DNA of 64,000 nt. Origin: Dermatemys mawii (taxonomy: Eukaryota > Chordata > Testudines > Dermatemydidae). Of this stretch, positions 13,911-27,100 are shown one piece after another. The stretch is from contig ML677366.1 in the NCBI GenBank assembly GCA_007922305.1, forward strand, positions 14,254,489 to 14,318,488, read 5' to 3'. A program made the translations under genes and the position numbers. The notes beneath the pieces were generated by a model, which saw only the letters and a program-made list of their open reading frames with translations, ran no database searches and was not told the origin of the DNA. Position 1 is the stretch's first letter. Each line of letters opens with the position of its first letter.

Positions 13911-14819
13911 TACTTGATTCACTGAAGTGCAAAATAAACTAAAGCTGTAACAACTCTCCCAACAATTACTTGAATAGTTTTTGTAAATGTTTGAATTTCC
14001 TTTGCAGATTGTCATCTTGCAAAGCTAGAACTGTTTTCAAACACAAGATCTAAGACTGCTTTTCAAATTGTGCTACTCTGCTTTACATTTTATAAATGAT
14101 ATTCAAAACATACCTGGTCTTATCCTTCAAAATACTAAACTAATCTAGATAGGTACCCCTTGGGCTAACTAAACTGAATAGCAAAATTTTACGTTGTGAG
14201 AATGCACCCACTCTTTCAGCTTCCCCTGCGCCCCTCTCCCCCACGACACTTCAGTAGGACAGCATGTCCCAGACAATCTCTGATATCAGGTATCTTTTTC
14301 CTCCCTACAACCTTTGCATCCCTGGTTTCCCTCTATTATAGCTCTCAAGTTTCCTTTATCATTCCATTGTTCCTCATGACCTCCCCCAGAAAGAGATTCC
14401 TACAAGTCCCTTCAGAGAGGGATAAGACAGTCTCATATGTAATGTCCATGTTTATGGGTCTGATATTTATTCAGAATTAGTCTTTGCAAACAACTTTGGT
14501 TCCTGTTTTTCCTGTATTACTATTTAGTTTGTATCAGTGTTCCAGCCACCGCTATCTTCACGTTTTATTGCAAAATAAGCATGCCTACTCTAAGGATTGT
14601 TTGCTATTTGTTTAACCTATTAGGCATGATTTTGCATTTTTATTTCCTGTTTTGGGGAAGTCAGCCTGAATCCAGGTCTATTGACAAAGCTCTTATTTTC
14701 CTATGATTTGTAGCTTTATAAATGTGGATTGGCAGTTTAGCATTCCTCTGTCATAGAAGGGGGTAAAAGTAATTTAAAATGTGACAGTAGTGTCCTTTAG
14801 TCTTAAGTTCTGAACAGGT

Positions 14820-14990
14820 CCTGATGACACTCTTGGTAGCGCACTCACCTTTGGGCCACAATGTTATGGCTTCAAGATTGGTGTATGGTATTGATGCTGT
14901 ACTTCAGTATTGGAAAATAGAAGTGTGCTGCTATTGGTACTATGACTTCAGTCAGATGATAAACAGCAATGTTTCTTGCCATTTCTGGAA
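14820..14990 (+). repeat. Possible ancient SINE remnant
   Basis: GTCCTGATGACACTCTTGGT followed later by TGATGCTGTACTTCAGTATT is a word pair I associate with an old amniote SINE. It is too short and diverged to be sure; a tRNA gene is excluded because no cloverleaf forms. Confidence 0.25.
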
Positions 14991-16284
14991 ACTAAAAATT
15001 TCCTTGCTTTGCTTTAAGATTAATTCTCCCACACTGCTTTGACAAGTTCACTGTAGGCTCTTTGGCCTTGTCTTTATTAGCTCTCTCTCATAAAATATCC
15101 CACCAGTAGGACCAGGCAAGCTGACTTGGAAAAACATGATTTAAGTTTTTGAGATTTTATGGCCTTAACTTTGCAAAGTTATTTCTGAAGAACTTGGAAA
15201 CAAGAAATATACACAATTTAAATACATTAATGATGTTATAATAGACGCATCTTGTGATTTTATTTAACTACTTTGAACTGAATATGTGTAAACTGGGAAA
15301 GAACTCTGAGATTGTAAAGTTGGACTAGAGCATTTGGTCTCCTATGCAATGCAATAGGTATGTCAGATGCTTCAGTATAAGGAAGTGGTACTATGTAAAA
15401 TCAGTAGCTCTGTGGAACAGCCTGGAGCTTCTGGACTTTTAACATTTTCATGAAACGTTTGTTCATGCTCTGCTTCTTTTATTAAATCTCTAGTGTAAAC
15501 AAAATGTGATTTCTTTCAGTATTCAATAAAACTGGTGGTATATGTGTTATAATGCTGATATTCCTAATACTTACACATTTTTTCATGGATTTTCTCTGTT
15601 TTGATATTCTAGAGCAGCTTGACTAGAGCAGTGAAACTTTATGGAACCACCACTTCATTTTGTACAATGCAGCTTGATGTGAATACATTTTGTACAAAAA
15701 GTGATTTTGCTTGCCGTTTATATTCTCTGAGTGTGTCATTTGCTCTACCAGTATGAGATGAACTGGAGTTCTTGAAGTGCCTTATTTTCAGGAGCTAGGA
15801 TCTGTGATCCTCAAAACAGTTCTTTTGCTAATTTGTTTTATGTGAATGTTGAGTGTGGCTGTTAGTAATTATGGTTTCAAAGTAACAGTTATTCATGGTG
15901 CAGTATATGCAAAGACATTTGCTGAAAGCTAAATCTTCATAATCAGTGATTCTCTTGGTATTGATATAGAGAGTTTGCATTTCTTGTAACTTTCTTTATT
16001 TTGTGTAAGAATAGTAATGAAATATATATTCAGCCAGTCATGATACAATCAAATTTTAAAGAGAACATCAAATTATGGTAGTATGGTGTGGTAGTAAGTA
16101 ATATAAGGGGCAGGGCTTCCAGTATGCAACAATATCACCTTTTGGGGTGATGTATAAATTTTCAGTGGACCATTGCAATGACTAGGCAACTGGTGATCTG
16201 AGACTTCTGCTTATGCTAAATGTTACCTCATCCTTCCATCCCCGCCTATGTCTGTCTGTTTCATATTTGTGCCTTGTCACAAAC

Positions 16285-16390
16285 CCATATATTTATGCTC
16301 CTGTTACTTGATTGTATAGTGCCTTGCACAAGGGGCATTTTGTGAGTGGGGTCTCTAGGTGCTATATTAGTACAAACAATTATGGTCTGT
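16285..16390 (+). repeat. Ancient amniote repeat tail (GTGCCTTGCACAAGG type)
   Basis: GATTGTATAGTGCCTTGCAC, GGGGTCTCTAGGTGCTATAT and TAGTACAAACAAT form the well-known terminal motif of an old interspersed repeat. Antisense copies lie near 12985-13075 and 43530-43640. The family name cannot be fixed from here. Confidence 0.5.
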
Positions 16391-16452
16391 AAACTTCTTA
16401 AATATTCAAAATATCTTTAGATTCGGATAGTCAGATTCACATTACTTTAGAC

Positions 16453-16595
16453 CAGGGATTGGCAACCTTGGCACGTGGGATGGCGAACCGTGGCCAGTGG
16501 GAGTCGCGGTCGTCGAACTGGCAAGTAGACAAACCAGCGCAGCCCACTAAAGGTGCTTACCCTGCGGTCCCATGTGCCAAGGTTGCCAATCCCTG
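16453..16595. mobile_element. 143-bp hAT MITE with perfect 8-bp TSD
   Basis: Starts CAGGGATTGGCAACC and ends GGTTGCCAATCCCTG (perfect inverted repeats), flanked by CTTTAGAC at 16445-16452 and 16596-16603. It is a deletion derivative of the same family as the palindromic element at 60800: it shares GAACCGTGGCCAGTGGGAG and the ACAAACCAG words. Confidence 0.92.
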
Positions 16596-17982
16596 CTTTA
16601 GACTTATAATGGAAGGGCAGTCTCCCTGCACTGATACACTTGTGAAAGCTAAACTGTAGAAGAAAGATGTTGTTCAGAAATTTCTTCCATTGAAAATTTG
16701 TAAGGCAGAATTTTAAGACCTTTGACCATGAAGGGAAAACATTTGGGCATTTGCCAGATGTTTAAGAAGTTGAAGTTAAGATAAATTTGACTGACTCCTC
16801 TATAAGAGTATTTTTCCTTTCTTCTCTCACTGAATAAATTGTACAGTGAGAGCATTTTATGGAACAAGCTTAAGTAATCTGACATCTGCCTAACAATTCT
16901 GTAGGATTTTGTACTTTACAGTTAGCTTTGCATTCTTTAAGGTAATGGCACATGGATATGGTCTATTTGAAACTGACACTATAACATAGACTAACGTTGA
17001 ACTATATACTATAATCAGTTCTGGAATTTTGATTGAGGGTGAAGGAGACACATGAATTCAATACAATCACTTTATTATGGTATCGATTCTAAGAGTTGGG
17101 TCACGTGAGAACTGCTAAGGAAACTCATCACAAAAGTTCATGATAGAGAAGGCCATCTGAGCTTTTTAGCTTGCAAGACAAATGTTCCTTGTTAATAAGG
17201 AGAGAAACACGAATAAGACAGGATAACTTGCAAAGCAACACTTACCAAATTGACTACCACATACAATCTAAATTGTATGAAAGAATATTCCAAAAATGTT
17301 GTTGGAGTTGAGGTATAGAAGAATGTATCTGGTCAAATGCTCTTGACCAAAATGGTAACTTCTGAATATCAAAATCTTAATATGAATTTATAATGTAACA
17401 AATTCCTAAATTCAAAGAAATAGCCTGACAATTTTTGTAGTTGCTGTTCATGATTATCTGTTAAACATTTCCTTTCTTTAGTCTTCAGCTTATACTTTAA
17501 GAGTTTGAGTAGAATCATGAGTACAAGCTTCAAAAAGTGTTTCAGATGTTTTTTCTGGGTTTTCAGGGTGTAGGCTAGAAATTAAAATAGTCTCTCTGAA
17601 AGTAATAAATTACTAACTGCTCCACATGAAAGTAAAAAACTGTGTGCTTATGAAAATGTACACCCTGCTGCACATTTATTTAAAATGGCCAGGCCTGCAC
17701 AGTCTTTACCACCAAAGTCAGTGGAAGACATTCACTCTTCTTCAGCTTCTGTTTTTAACCAGGGTCTTGAAATTTGGTCATTTTTTGTTTTTTAAAGACA
17801 CTCTGATTTCCATGAAACAATTGTAGAGAATTTGACCCAAAGATCCTTTTTTTTTCCTGAAGCAGACTTTTGTGCCTAGAATAGATGATGCCAAAGCAGT
17901 AGGGACCTTTTTGTATTTTAAAATGCAGCAGGTGAAAATCATCTGAGTTCACTAGATAATTGGCTGTGTATGTGAATTTCAG

Positions 17983-18153
17983 GTTTACAGAAGAGGAAAA
18001 TGGCTCAAGAAACTAACCATAGCCAAGTGCCTATGCTTTGTTCCACTGGATGCGGATTTTATGGAAACCCTCGTACAAATGGAATGTGTTCAATTTGTTA
18101 TAAAGAACACCTTCAAAGGCAGAACAGTAGTAATGGTAGAATTAGCCCTCCTG
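17983..18153 (+). CDS. ZFAND6: ZFAND6 first coding exon (5'UTR end, ATG, A20 finger)
   Basis: The coding part starts at the ATG at 18000 and ends at 18153 before a GTAAGT donor. The last codon is split after one base (phase 1). It encodes residues 1-51 and carries the whole A20 finger (CX3C-X11-CX2C). The ATG sits in an A-rich context (GAGGAAAATGG) with G at +4. The acceptor is uncertain: an AG at 17981-17982 gives an exon start of 17983, and a second AG at 17989-17990 gives 17991. Both leave only a short non-coding leader in this exon, so the remaining 5'UTR must be spliced from upstream. Confidence 0.95.
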
Positions 18154-21100
18154 GTAAGTAATATTAATAAGTTTTAGATTAATATCAAACATTTTGATTT
18201 CCATGTGAGCAAACCTTGTGTGCTACATTAGAGTGAGATTCTATTCCTGTCCCTGCCTCCTCAATTTTTTTTTCGAAATGGGGGGGGTGTTGATTTTTTA
18301 TTTTTTTTTTCCCCCGGCAGCTGATAACACACAGAATGAGATGGAGGGCAATCCACTGTACTGCTGCTAAAAAGTCTCTACTTTTATACCAGTTTTTTAG
18401 TCTGCTTTAAAATGAAATAAACATACTGTGGATAATCTCTTTATAATTGTATTTGTATTTATATTTTGGTGTCTTGCATTTATTTCTGGCAAGAAAGAAT
18501 AAGCACTAGATGTCCCATATCACAATAAAAATACTAGAAATTATTTTCAGAGAAGATTTATCATGAATTACTGACTCTACAGAGAACAAGCTGTCTAGGG
18601 CAGATGAAAAATATTTAAAACACAATCTAAATATTAAATTCTGGAAGTAATTTATGCAATATTAAGACTGACACTTCAAACACAACTCAGGAAGCCTTGT
18701 TGTTTTTTTAGAAAGGCTCCCACAGCAGTTGTTAACCTCACCTGGATTAAGACAAGCCAAAGCCTTATGCACACTTCATCTGGGCTTCCTGCCTTTTGGC
18801 CCTGCTTCAGGTCAGCAGCAGAGGCCCTTCCTCCCCTGACCACTTGGAATGGGCACCAGTCATGACCAGGGGCCTCTCCTTTCTTACCCTCAGCTACCTA
18901 GAGGAACTGGGAGACTCCTTCCCTTCTGAACCATTGGCTCTGTGGGTCCAACTAACTCCATGATATGGTGGTAGTTCATGGTGTAGCTAAACACTGGCCT
19001 GTTCTTGTGGTGAGTGTGAGGCCAGTCTGCTTTTTTTCGTGACTAATGGCAGCTTCTCCTTCTGCTGGAAACTGTGTGCAGACTCTGGTAAACCTCACAG
19101 TATACATTACATTCAGGTCACATTTTTAAGTTTTTTCACAACTACCAGGGCTAAAGACTCATTTAAATGGAAAGCTCTGGTTCTGATATCCCATGACTCT
19201 AGGGTCTGGGCCCCTAGGTATGGGCCTGTTCTCAGAATTTTTCAGTGGAATCTTTGTATGTTACTGCAACTTTATATTGATGAATGTTCCCTCTTGTATT
19301 AGTGTGTGTTGCTTGTTTTGTGTGTGGCTTTGTGGTTTTTTATTTGTTTTACAAAACCCAGGAGATCCTTCGGGAGTCTAGTACTTGGCCTTAGAGACGG
19401 TGGTTCTCCCATTTCAAAATTATTTCTATTGGCCAGACAGTGAAAGTGCATCCTACCTTGCGTGGCAAGAATTGTACCTCTTTCAATGCAGGTGTCATGA
19501 TTCACTACACTAAGTGATCCTGGGATGCACTGCTTCTGGTAGTATGACTCAGTGAGCTACTTGCCAGTTGGCTCAATAATAAGATGGGTCAACACAGAGA
19601 TTCCGTCCATAGTGTTCCCATGGCCTAAGTCTCTCTTTACAATTGAATAAACAAATGAAGAAATTTGCATTCTAGTACAGGCAGACTGTAACAGACTTCT
19701 TTGGGTATAGACACAGTACAGTATCTTCACAGAGATACTTGTATAGTTCTTTGGATTTAAGCTATCATATTGTGTACTTTTAACTACTTGTAGACTGGAA
19801 GAAGACCATGTAGAAAGCATAACTTGTGTTGCTAAATGTGTCATTTCATGTAGGTCCTAACATTCCATTCAGTTCAATGGCATGTTATTGCCTTATGCAT
19901 TGCCAAAAGTGCAGTGGTGGATCCATAGTGAAAAGTGTTAAGTAAAATGATACCTGGATGAAAGGTGTCTGGGCACACAGAGGCAGTTGGACACTGGTCC
20001 CAAATATTCTAAAATACCTTCTTTGGTATTGGTCTCTTACAAAAATGTGAAGTTGAAATACTAGTTATTCATAGAAGCTTTTGAGTAATTTAAAAGTCAT
20101 GCTTTCTTTTGTTTAATGCTCCTTTTTTGACATATGTGCTGTGTGGGCTTTCAGTGGACAAGGGTGGGAAGTAAGCAAATGTAACCAGACATAATTAATT
20201 TAAGTAATTTACAGTACAATAGAAATCCATTTAAAAGGTAGGCTCTGATTCAGCAAGGAATTTCACCATCTGGTCACAATTCCACACATTATTTTTAACA
20301 GAGTGCAGAAGAATCTTTTGCTATGGATAAATTTTGTAACCCCAGAAGGCAGTGTAACTTTTTTTACATTAATGTCTTTCTTCCAGCAACTTCTGTCAGT
20401 AGTATAACTGAGTCTTTACCAGTACAGCATACAGAAGGCAGTGCCCCAGAAACTCAGTCAACCTTAGATTCTTCATCTATCCAGTCTACGCAGCCCAGGT
20501 AAATTATCTTGTCTATACTTGTTAGTTAAAATTTTACATACAAACTGATATAAACATGATTGTTTCAACTATGTCCTGAGGTTGAATATGAGATTTCTGT
20601 ACCAATTACTATTACACAAACAAGATCATCTTCTTATAAATATATTTGAAAACCAACAAAATTCTGATTTTTTTTTTTTTTTGTTTTTTTAATTCAAAAT
20701 CTCAAATGCCAAAATCTCTGCAGTGACACCTTTCTGGTCATAGAGAAATCATATCTGCACTAGAACAGTTTCTGAATTCTCATCACTCCACAACATGTAA
20801 TTTGGCTGTTAGGTTTCCCCTCAGAAAATCATCTTAGAAATAGGAGTTATTGATTATAAATACTTTAAACTGGACAAGAAAGCTCTTCTAATTCCAGTCC
20901 AGTCTTTACTGATGCACAATGTTTCAGATGAAACTGCTTGCTTCATTTCAGAGGATAGGCTATAGGAGACTTGAGTTCTATTCCTAGCTCTGCTACTCAA
21001 CTGCTGTCTCCTTCACCTCCGTCTGAATTAGTAAAGGCAGGATATATGTCTTTTTTTGTAAATCATCCTGAGATCTACAAATGAAAAGCAGTATGTAAGA

Positions 21101-24100
21101 GCTAAGTATTTTCTTATTTATTCTGATAGCTGCATTTCAGTATTGAATGACATGAATCCAACAGCAGTTTAATTTTTTCTAGTGCATTGGGATCTTCTGG
21201 CATGAAAGATATTAGACAAGCAGATTATATTTAAATATAAAGTAAATTGACTTGCAGTTTCTAACTTCATTAACTAAGCATCTCCTTTTTAAAAATGTCA
21301 TAACATAGACTACAGTTATGTAAGATTAGACTCCCTCTTCGTTTATCATTGTCTGAACACAGTCCTAGTTTGCAGCTTCTCAGTCAATACTTATGAAAGC
21401 TGTTAACTTGATAGCTCATACTTGTAAACTTGGATATGAGCTGAATAGCATGTCCGGTGCTAGCTGATCTTATGATCCTTTCACCCTTCTATTTCTAGCT
21501 TGAGTGGAAAGTTTGTACTTTATACTAATACTGCCTTTCTACCCAGTCAAACGGCACAAAGTTCATGCCGGGTCTGGAAATTGTCAAAGTATTATAGGCC
21601 CAGGGCAGAGGAAAGTGATGCAAGGCACCTCTGAAGTGTTGCAAGGCACCTTTACCCTTCTTCCCCACATCCTGGCTAGTATCCAGAGCCAGCCTTTTTT
21701 TTCCTTCTGTCAGTTCTCTGATAATCTGCCAACCAAGCCAGAGATTAGGTACTTGGCCAACAGGGCCCATGCCCATGGTCCCTGACCAAATGAGGGGCTC
21801 TGGAAAAATGGGCACCCTGGTGCCCCCACTTGTTCATTCAGTGCTTCTGCCAGGGTCCGGGCACGGGGGCTTTCCCCACTCCACCTGCTCACCCAGCACT
21901 CCTGTCAGGGAATGGGATTGTGGCATGGGGGCTTGCCCTGCTCCACTGGCTCTCCTGCCAGGGAAGAGGGGAAGTCCCCTGTCCCCCAACCCTGCTCCCT
22001 GGTGGGAGGGGCAAGGCACTGCATCTTGCAGCCAAAAGGGGAGGGGAACTCCCCCTCCCCCCCCGCACTGGCCCAGGGCTCCACAAAATTGTAATCCACC
22101 TCTGCGTTAGTGGATTCCTAAAAGGGAAGTAGGTCCTCACCTTCAATCACTTAAATACGTTTCAACTTCTGTTTTACTTAGAAAAGTATTAAATTTAAAA
22201 TAAAATTGAAAAACTACCCCCTGCCCTGCCCCCTAACAACACCTGGGAGTTCTGGTCTATTCTAAGTAATGCATCGTAAGTGTGGCTGAAGGCTCAAGTC
22301 ACTAGGTCTTATGAGCTTCTTTATGTAAGGGAATGGTGGGATGAAAGAGAAGACTGCAAGATGTTCTGTGGAAGTTCTAAGTATTTGAGTAGATTCCCCT
22401 ATCTTCCTGGATTCAGGCTATAGCCTAATGACCCACTCACTGTAACAAGCTGCAATTTTCTTACTCGTGTTAAACACACAAGTATATGAATCTGAGGTTT
22501 AGTAGCCACTACAGTGACTTCATCTAGTTGTTGGCATTACTCTTAACGAGGCTTGGAAGTATTAGATTTTCTGTACATTTTGATAAACGTTAGTTTCACT
22601 ATACACACACAATCTGACAAAATATTTTGATCAATAATCAAAATTTACAGATAGGCAAAGTAAGAAAAATCTGAAAATTTATTAAGGTTTGATTTAAGCA
22701 TATTTACTTTGTTTATTTTGATTTGATCTTGGCAATTTATGCCTTAAAGGTTATAAAGTTCTAACTATTTGAATCTCAGTTCCTAGTGTCATTAAATAAT
22801 TGTCTCATCCCCCCCTCATTTCTTGCAACTATGAAAATTAAAATGGGTAAAAATAAAAAACTTAAAAAATAATCAGTATTATCAGTTAAAATTTATAAGA
22901 AAATAAAAATTGAATTCTGCCAAGCCTACTCTTAACTGAAGTCTGTGTTACAATGGAAGCTGAAAATATTTAACTTCTCATCAGTTTTTTTTTGTTTAAA
23001 CACTAACTAGTGCCATTGAAGTCCTTAACTTGTAAATGAAAAGACTTGGCACAGTGTGGCTTTGTCCTAACATACTATCTGAGCAATGTTTGTGAAAATA
23101 AAGCCTGTACCTGGCTCTTATGAATTCCCAACTGTTTTTTCCTAGTCCTGTGTCAAACCAGTCACTTTTAACAGAATCTGTAGCATCATCCCAAGCAGAA
23201 ATTACAGCTGTGGACAAAACAGTACCTGAAACAGAAGATTTGCAAGGTTAGTATCTGAATTTGCATAATTAAAGCATGTATGAAATATACATGCTGTTTT
23301 TACATCTTGACTAGTTTTATAATGAATTCTAGCGTGCTGCATTCTGAGCAATGTAATGACAATGTTGCATAAAGCTGAAAGAAGACAAAGCATGGTATGC
23401 ATGTACTTTTAATGTGGAAATATTACACACATGGAAACTTCATATAAGGTTGACAAAAATGTTCACATTTCAGTTGACTTTGAATTCTAACTATATAAAA
23501 TTTGGTTAAAATCAGTATGTGCCTTAGTGCTTGCTTTTTAACCAGGGTTGGGGAAATATGCATTTAGCTAACATTATGAATGGATTGATTATTAATTTTT
23601 ACTAAAACTTTATTAAAATCAGATTTTTTTACTATTGAGTGATGAAAGAACTTGATGCTGTTGTGTATATACACATGCGCGCGCACACACGATAATATTC
23701 CATATTACAGTGTATTACCAGTTTCAAAATGGATTGAAGACCACAAGAATTATTCATGCTGTATCAGCTCCACAACAACAATGTAGGCTATTGCTAGAGC
23801 ATTTACAGCTAATATCCAAACTATGTCGAAAAGTTCATAATTTAGTTTGGGTAGATGAAAACAGACCTCTCTCTTTCTCTCTCTCCCATCTAATGTATAT
23901 GTACTATTAGTCAGCCTTTTACCTACAAGATTTTTATATATATATAAAATCTTGTAGGTAAAAGGCTGACTAATAGTACATATACATTAGATGGAATCAT
24001 CAATAACTTAATCTTTGATTAGATGCATATGTACACCAAGCCTGCTGTACTTTTGCCGCAAGGGTTAAAATTCAGGTGTTAGGAGGACAATGGAAAATAC

Positions 24101-27100
24101 ATTAGAGAATAACTGTCTTTTCCTGGGTAGGTGACTTGACTAATACTGCCCAAAGTGCATTTTTCCCACACGGTTTTCTGTTACTTTCAGCAAGGTTGCA
24201 CATTTAACATGATCATAAGTAAAGATATGTAACAGTGTTAAGTTTTATGAGTTGGGGCGGTGGTGGGGGGCGAGAATGGAATTACCAAGTCTGTGTTCCT
24301 AATTTTTCTTAGAACCTCGCAATACTTAGGCGTTATCATCATCATGATGTGGTCCTCAACTTTCTTTTCACTGCTTCCTGGCCAGCACGCTTCAGATATG
24401 GTGCAGATATCAATCTCCAGGGTGTTTACTGCTTGAAGAGGAGGATGGTTTTAGTTGTTTCAGGGAATGTTCAGATGTTCCAGACTAATTTGACATTTGT
24501 CACCACTGTGGAATGGCCCTTTCACACTAATGTTATTGGTTATTTTAACCCCAGTGGCAGAGAAACTCTTTTCTCCACTATTCCCTGTATCTGAAACAGC
24601 CGACTTGCACGGCCACTTTCGGGGTGTTTGAGACGCGAATGTATTGACCGTGGAGAAGGCTTAAGGGTGGGATTTTTCAAAGGAGCTTAGTGTTGTCTAT
24701 TCTTGCTCCATTGATTTTAAATTGCACTTGAGTGGGAGCAAGGTTAGGGCCGTGCTGAGCACCTTTGAGAAAAATCTCATCCTAAATTTAGAATTACGTG
24801 GTTGACTTTTCCACAGATACAAGACCTGCTATACATCTAACTTAACTTAATTATATACTAAACATTCCTGAAGCGAAATTCTTATACCACATCCACCTGT
24901 AATGTCTGAACCCCACTCTTCAGATATTCTCTAAATTTTAAATTTTTATTATTTGGAATACTGTTCTCCTTCTTTATGAGAGAGGATGGGTCACTCAGTC
25001 TTTCTTGACTACCTGTGCTAAATAGAAGAACAGAGAAATGTGGTTTCATGCTTTTTTAGTTTATGTAGTCAGTTTGCCTACCCCTGGCCTGGGCAGTTGG
25101 GCGGATGCAGTGTGTTCTAAGACAGTCTGGCTAACTCTAATATCCTTCTCAATATTGCAGACTGGAAAACACCAGGGTAGTCCAGAAAGATTCCTGATCT
25201 TGAGGTTGCTTATTTTACTTCTGCAGCGGATTTATATCTCCCATTCTGACATTGTCTAGTCTTGTGAACTACAGTTCTTGCTTCCCTGCAGTAAAATATT
25301 AATGATATGGATCAGGAGGCTCTTTGTTGGGAACATCCCAGATTTCACTTTGACCTCATGTCATCTCAGGATTTTCAGGGTTTGTGGTAGCCTTCATATA
25401 ACAAGGATTCTGTATCATTCCACTGTTTATGAATGACCCAGTATCCCAAAGGAAGGATTTGAAGGGTAGTCTGGCATTCTGTTTGTTCTGGATTATGAAA
25501 CTGGTAATCAGATAAGAGGTTTCTCCTCCTGTCTTCAAGGCTTGCCCCTCTGGATGCACTGACAGACAACCCTGCCTCCCCCCCTTCGCCGCCTCCCCCC
25601 TCTCGCCTCCTCCCCCGAAAGAGTGAAAAGTGTCTTTGTTGGTTGGTGTTTTTCACCAGAAGGCAGGCTCACATAAATTTGAAACCCTGATACAGTAACT
25701 CCTCGCTTAACGTAATTATGTTCTTGAAAAATGCGACTTTAAGCAAAACGATATTAAGCAAATCCAATTTCCCCATAAGAATTAATGTAAATAGGAGGGG
25801 TTAGATTCCCAGGGAAACTTTTTTGTCAGACAAAAGACATTCTGTACATATACAGTGTACATTTTAAACAAACAGTTTAATACTATACTCAGCAATGATG
25901 ACTGTGAAGCTTGGTTGAGGTACAGGAGTCACAGGGTGAAATTTACCCATTTTACTCACCCCAGGTTTCTAAAATTCCTTCTAAGAAGCAATTCTTGGTT
26001 TGACCATCAGAAATTGTACCTGTTCACCTTAAATTAAGAAAGCTTCATGTTTCGGTACCTTCTTCAGTAGCTACCATAAAAATAGCTTGTTATTTCTGGT
26101 CAAAGCAGTGTGGGGAGTTAGTGCCAGATTGAAGCATTAGTTCTTTATTGTATAGAATACTGTATCAGCTGAGAATTCAAAATGAAAATATACTGCACAA
26201 TGTAATCAACATAAACCAAATATAAATATACCTCATTCAAATAAATAATCTGACGTTTTTGAGTGTGTTCCATACTAGTCATTTAATAAAGGTTAAAGTA
26301 TGCACTAATGTTTTTTGTAGGAATCGAAACTGGTTACTATTAGATTTGTATAACACACCACACAAGGCTGCAATAATGGGTAGGTCTGCACTTAAGGCAG
26401 TGTGCAGAGTACCGACATTGCATACCCAACCAGCACAGATATAAATAGCAGTGTAGACACTGAGGCACAGCTGAGGCGAGTAAAGAGATCCCAGAACCCT
26501 AGGAGATGTACCTCACATATCTGTGCCCAAGCTGTGCCTTCCTACATCTACACTTTGTTTTTAGCAGTGTACTGTCCCGCTGCCAGGGCCTTTCACTGTG
26601 ACATGTAGCTACACACAGCATTGTGACTGCAGCCTGCCTTTCCCTGTGGCATGTGGCTACACATATGCTACATGCAGCTGCAAGTGTAAATGAGAGCCTG
26701 GACAAATCACACTTACTTACTTAGACTCTCCTAGAAGTTAAAAAAACAAACTAGCAAACAGACACATGGAGTATTATTTGCATTTGTGCAGATATCATGT
26801 AACATGTTCAGGTAACCTAGGTAAAATTGCCAGGTTACAAATCCCTCAGATGGCTCTGACTTATCTGGTCTGTGTGGCTTTGCCTTTATACACCCAAGTT
26901 TGTGTTATGCCCTGCAAAACAGATCAAGGAAGAGTTAGAAAACTTCAGCAAACCTGAATTTCCAAGAGTCAGCATGCTCTACAGTTTGTTTACTCAAACT
27001 GTTTGCAGGTATGAAATACTGTAGCAAATCCAAAGACATTGGATAACTCTAAAAGCAATTAAATGTGAACATTCTCTAATCTTATGAACATTATCCCTAA

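Larger units (their letters stand above)
1..17982 (+). other. ZFAND6 intron 1 (5' non-coding region), no coding gene seen
   Basis: No reading frame here looks like a conserved protein, and there is no CpG-island-like promoter. The longest frames (about 9470-10240) sit in a GC-rich hAT element. The region contains microsatellites, hAT and GTCTACACT-type MITEs and old SINE/LINE tails, listed separately. The stretches 1-3950, 4000-7000, 8640-9400, 10370-11330 and 15050-16280 hold nothing I can identify beyond AT-rich sequence. Assignment as intron 1 rests on the first coding exon having an acceptor and on known ZFAND6 structure with non-coding upstream exons. Confidence 0.6.
20499..23145 (+). 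other. ZFAND6 intron between coding exons 2 and 3
   Basis: Contains a degenerate CORE/MIR-type SINE (about 20945-21115), a GC-rich tandem-repeat block (about 21770-22100) with overlapping frames on both strands that are not genes, and otherwise AT-rich sequence. Confidence 0.7.

Noticed and set aside
14825..14885. tRNA-like A/B box words (TTGGTAGCGCACTC, GGCTTCAAGATT)
   Set aside because: No acceptor stem or cloverleaf; at most an old SINE remnant.
21769..22146. Several overlapping ORFs of 60-113 codons
   Set aside because: All lie in the GC-rich tandem-repeat block and conflict with each other.
24349..24594. 81-codon ORF
   Set aside because: No recognisable motif, no splice context matching ZFAND6, ordinary length for chance.
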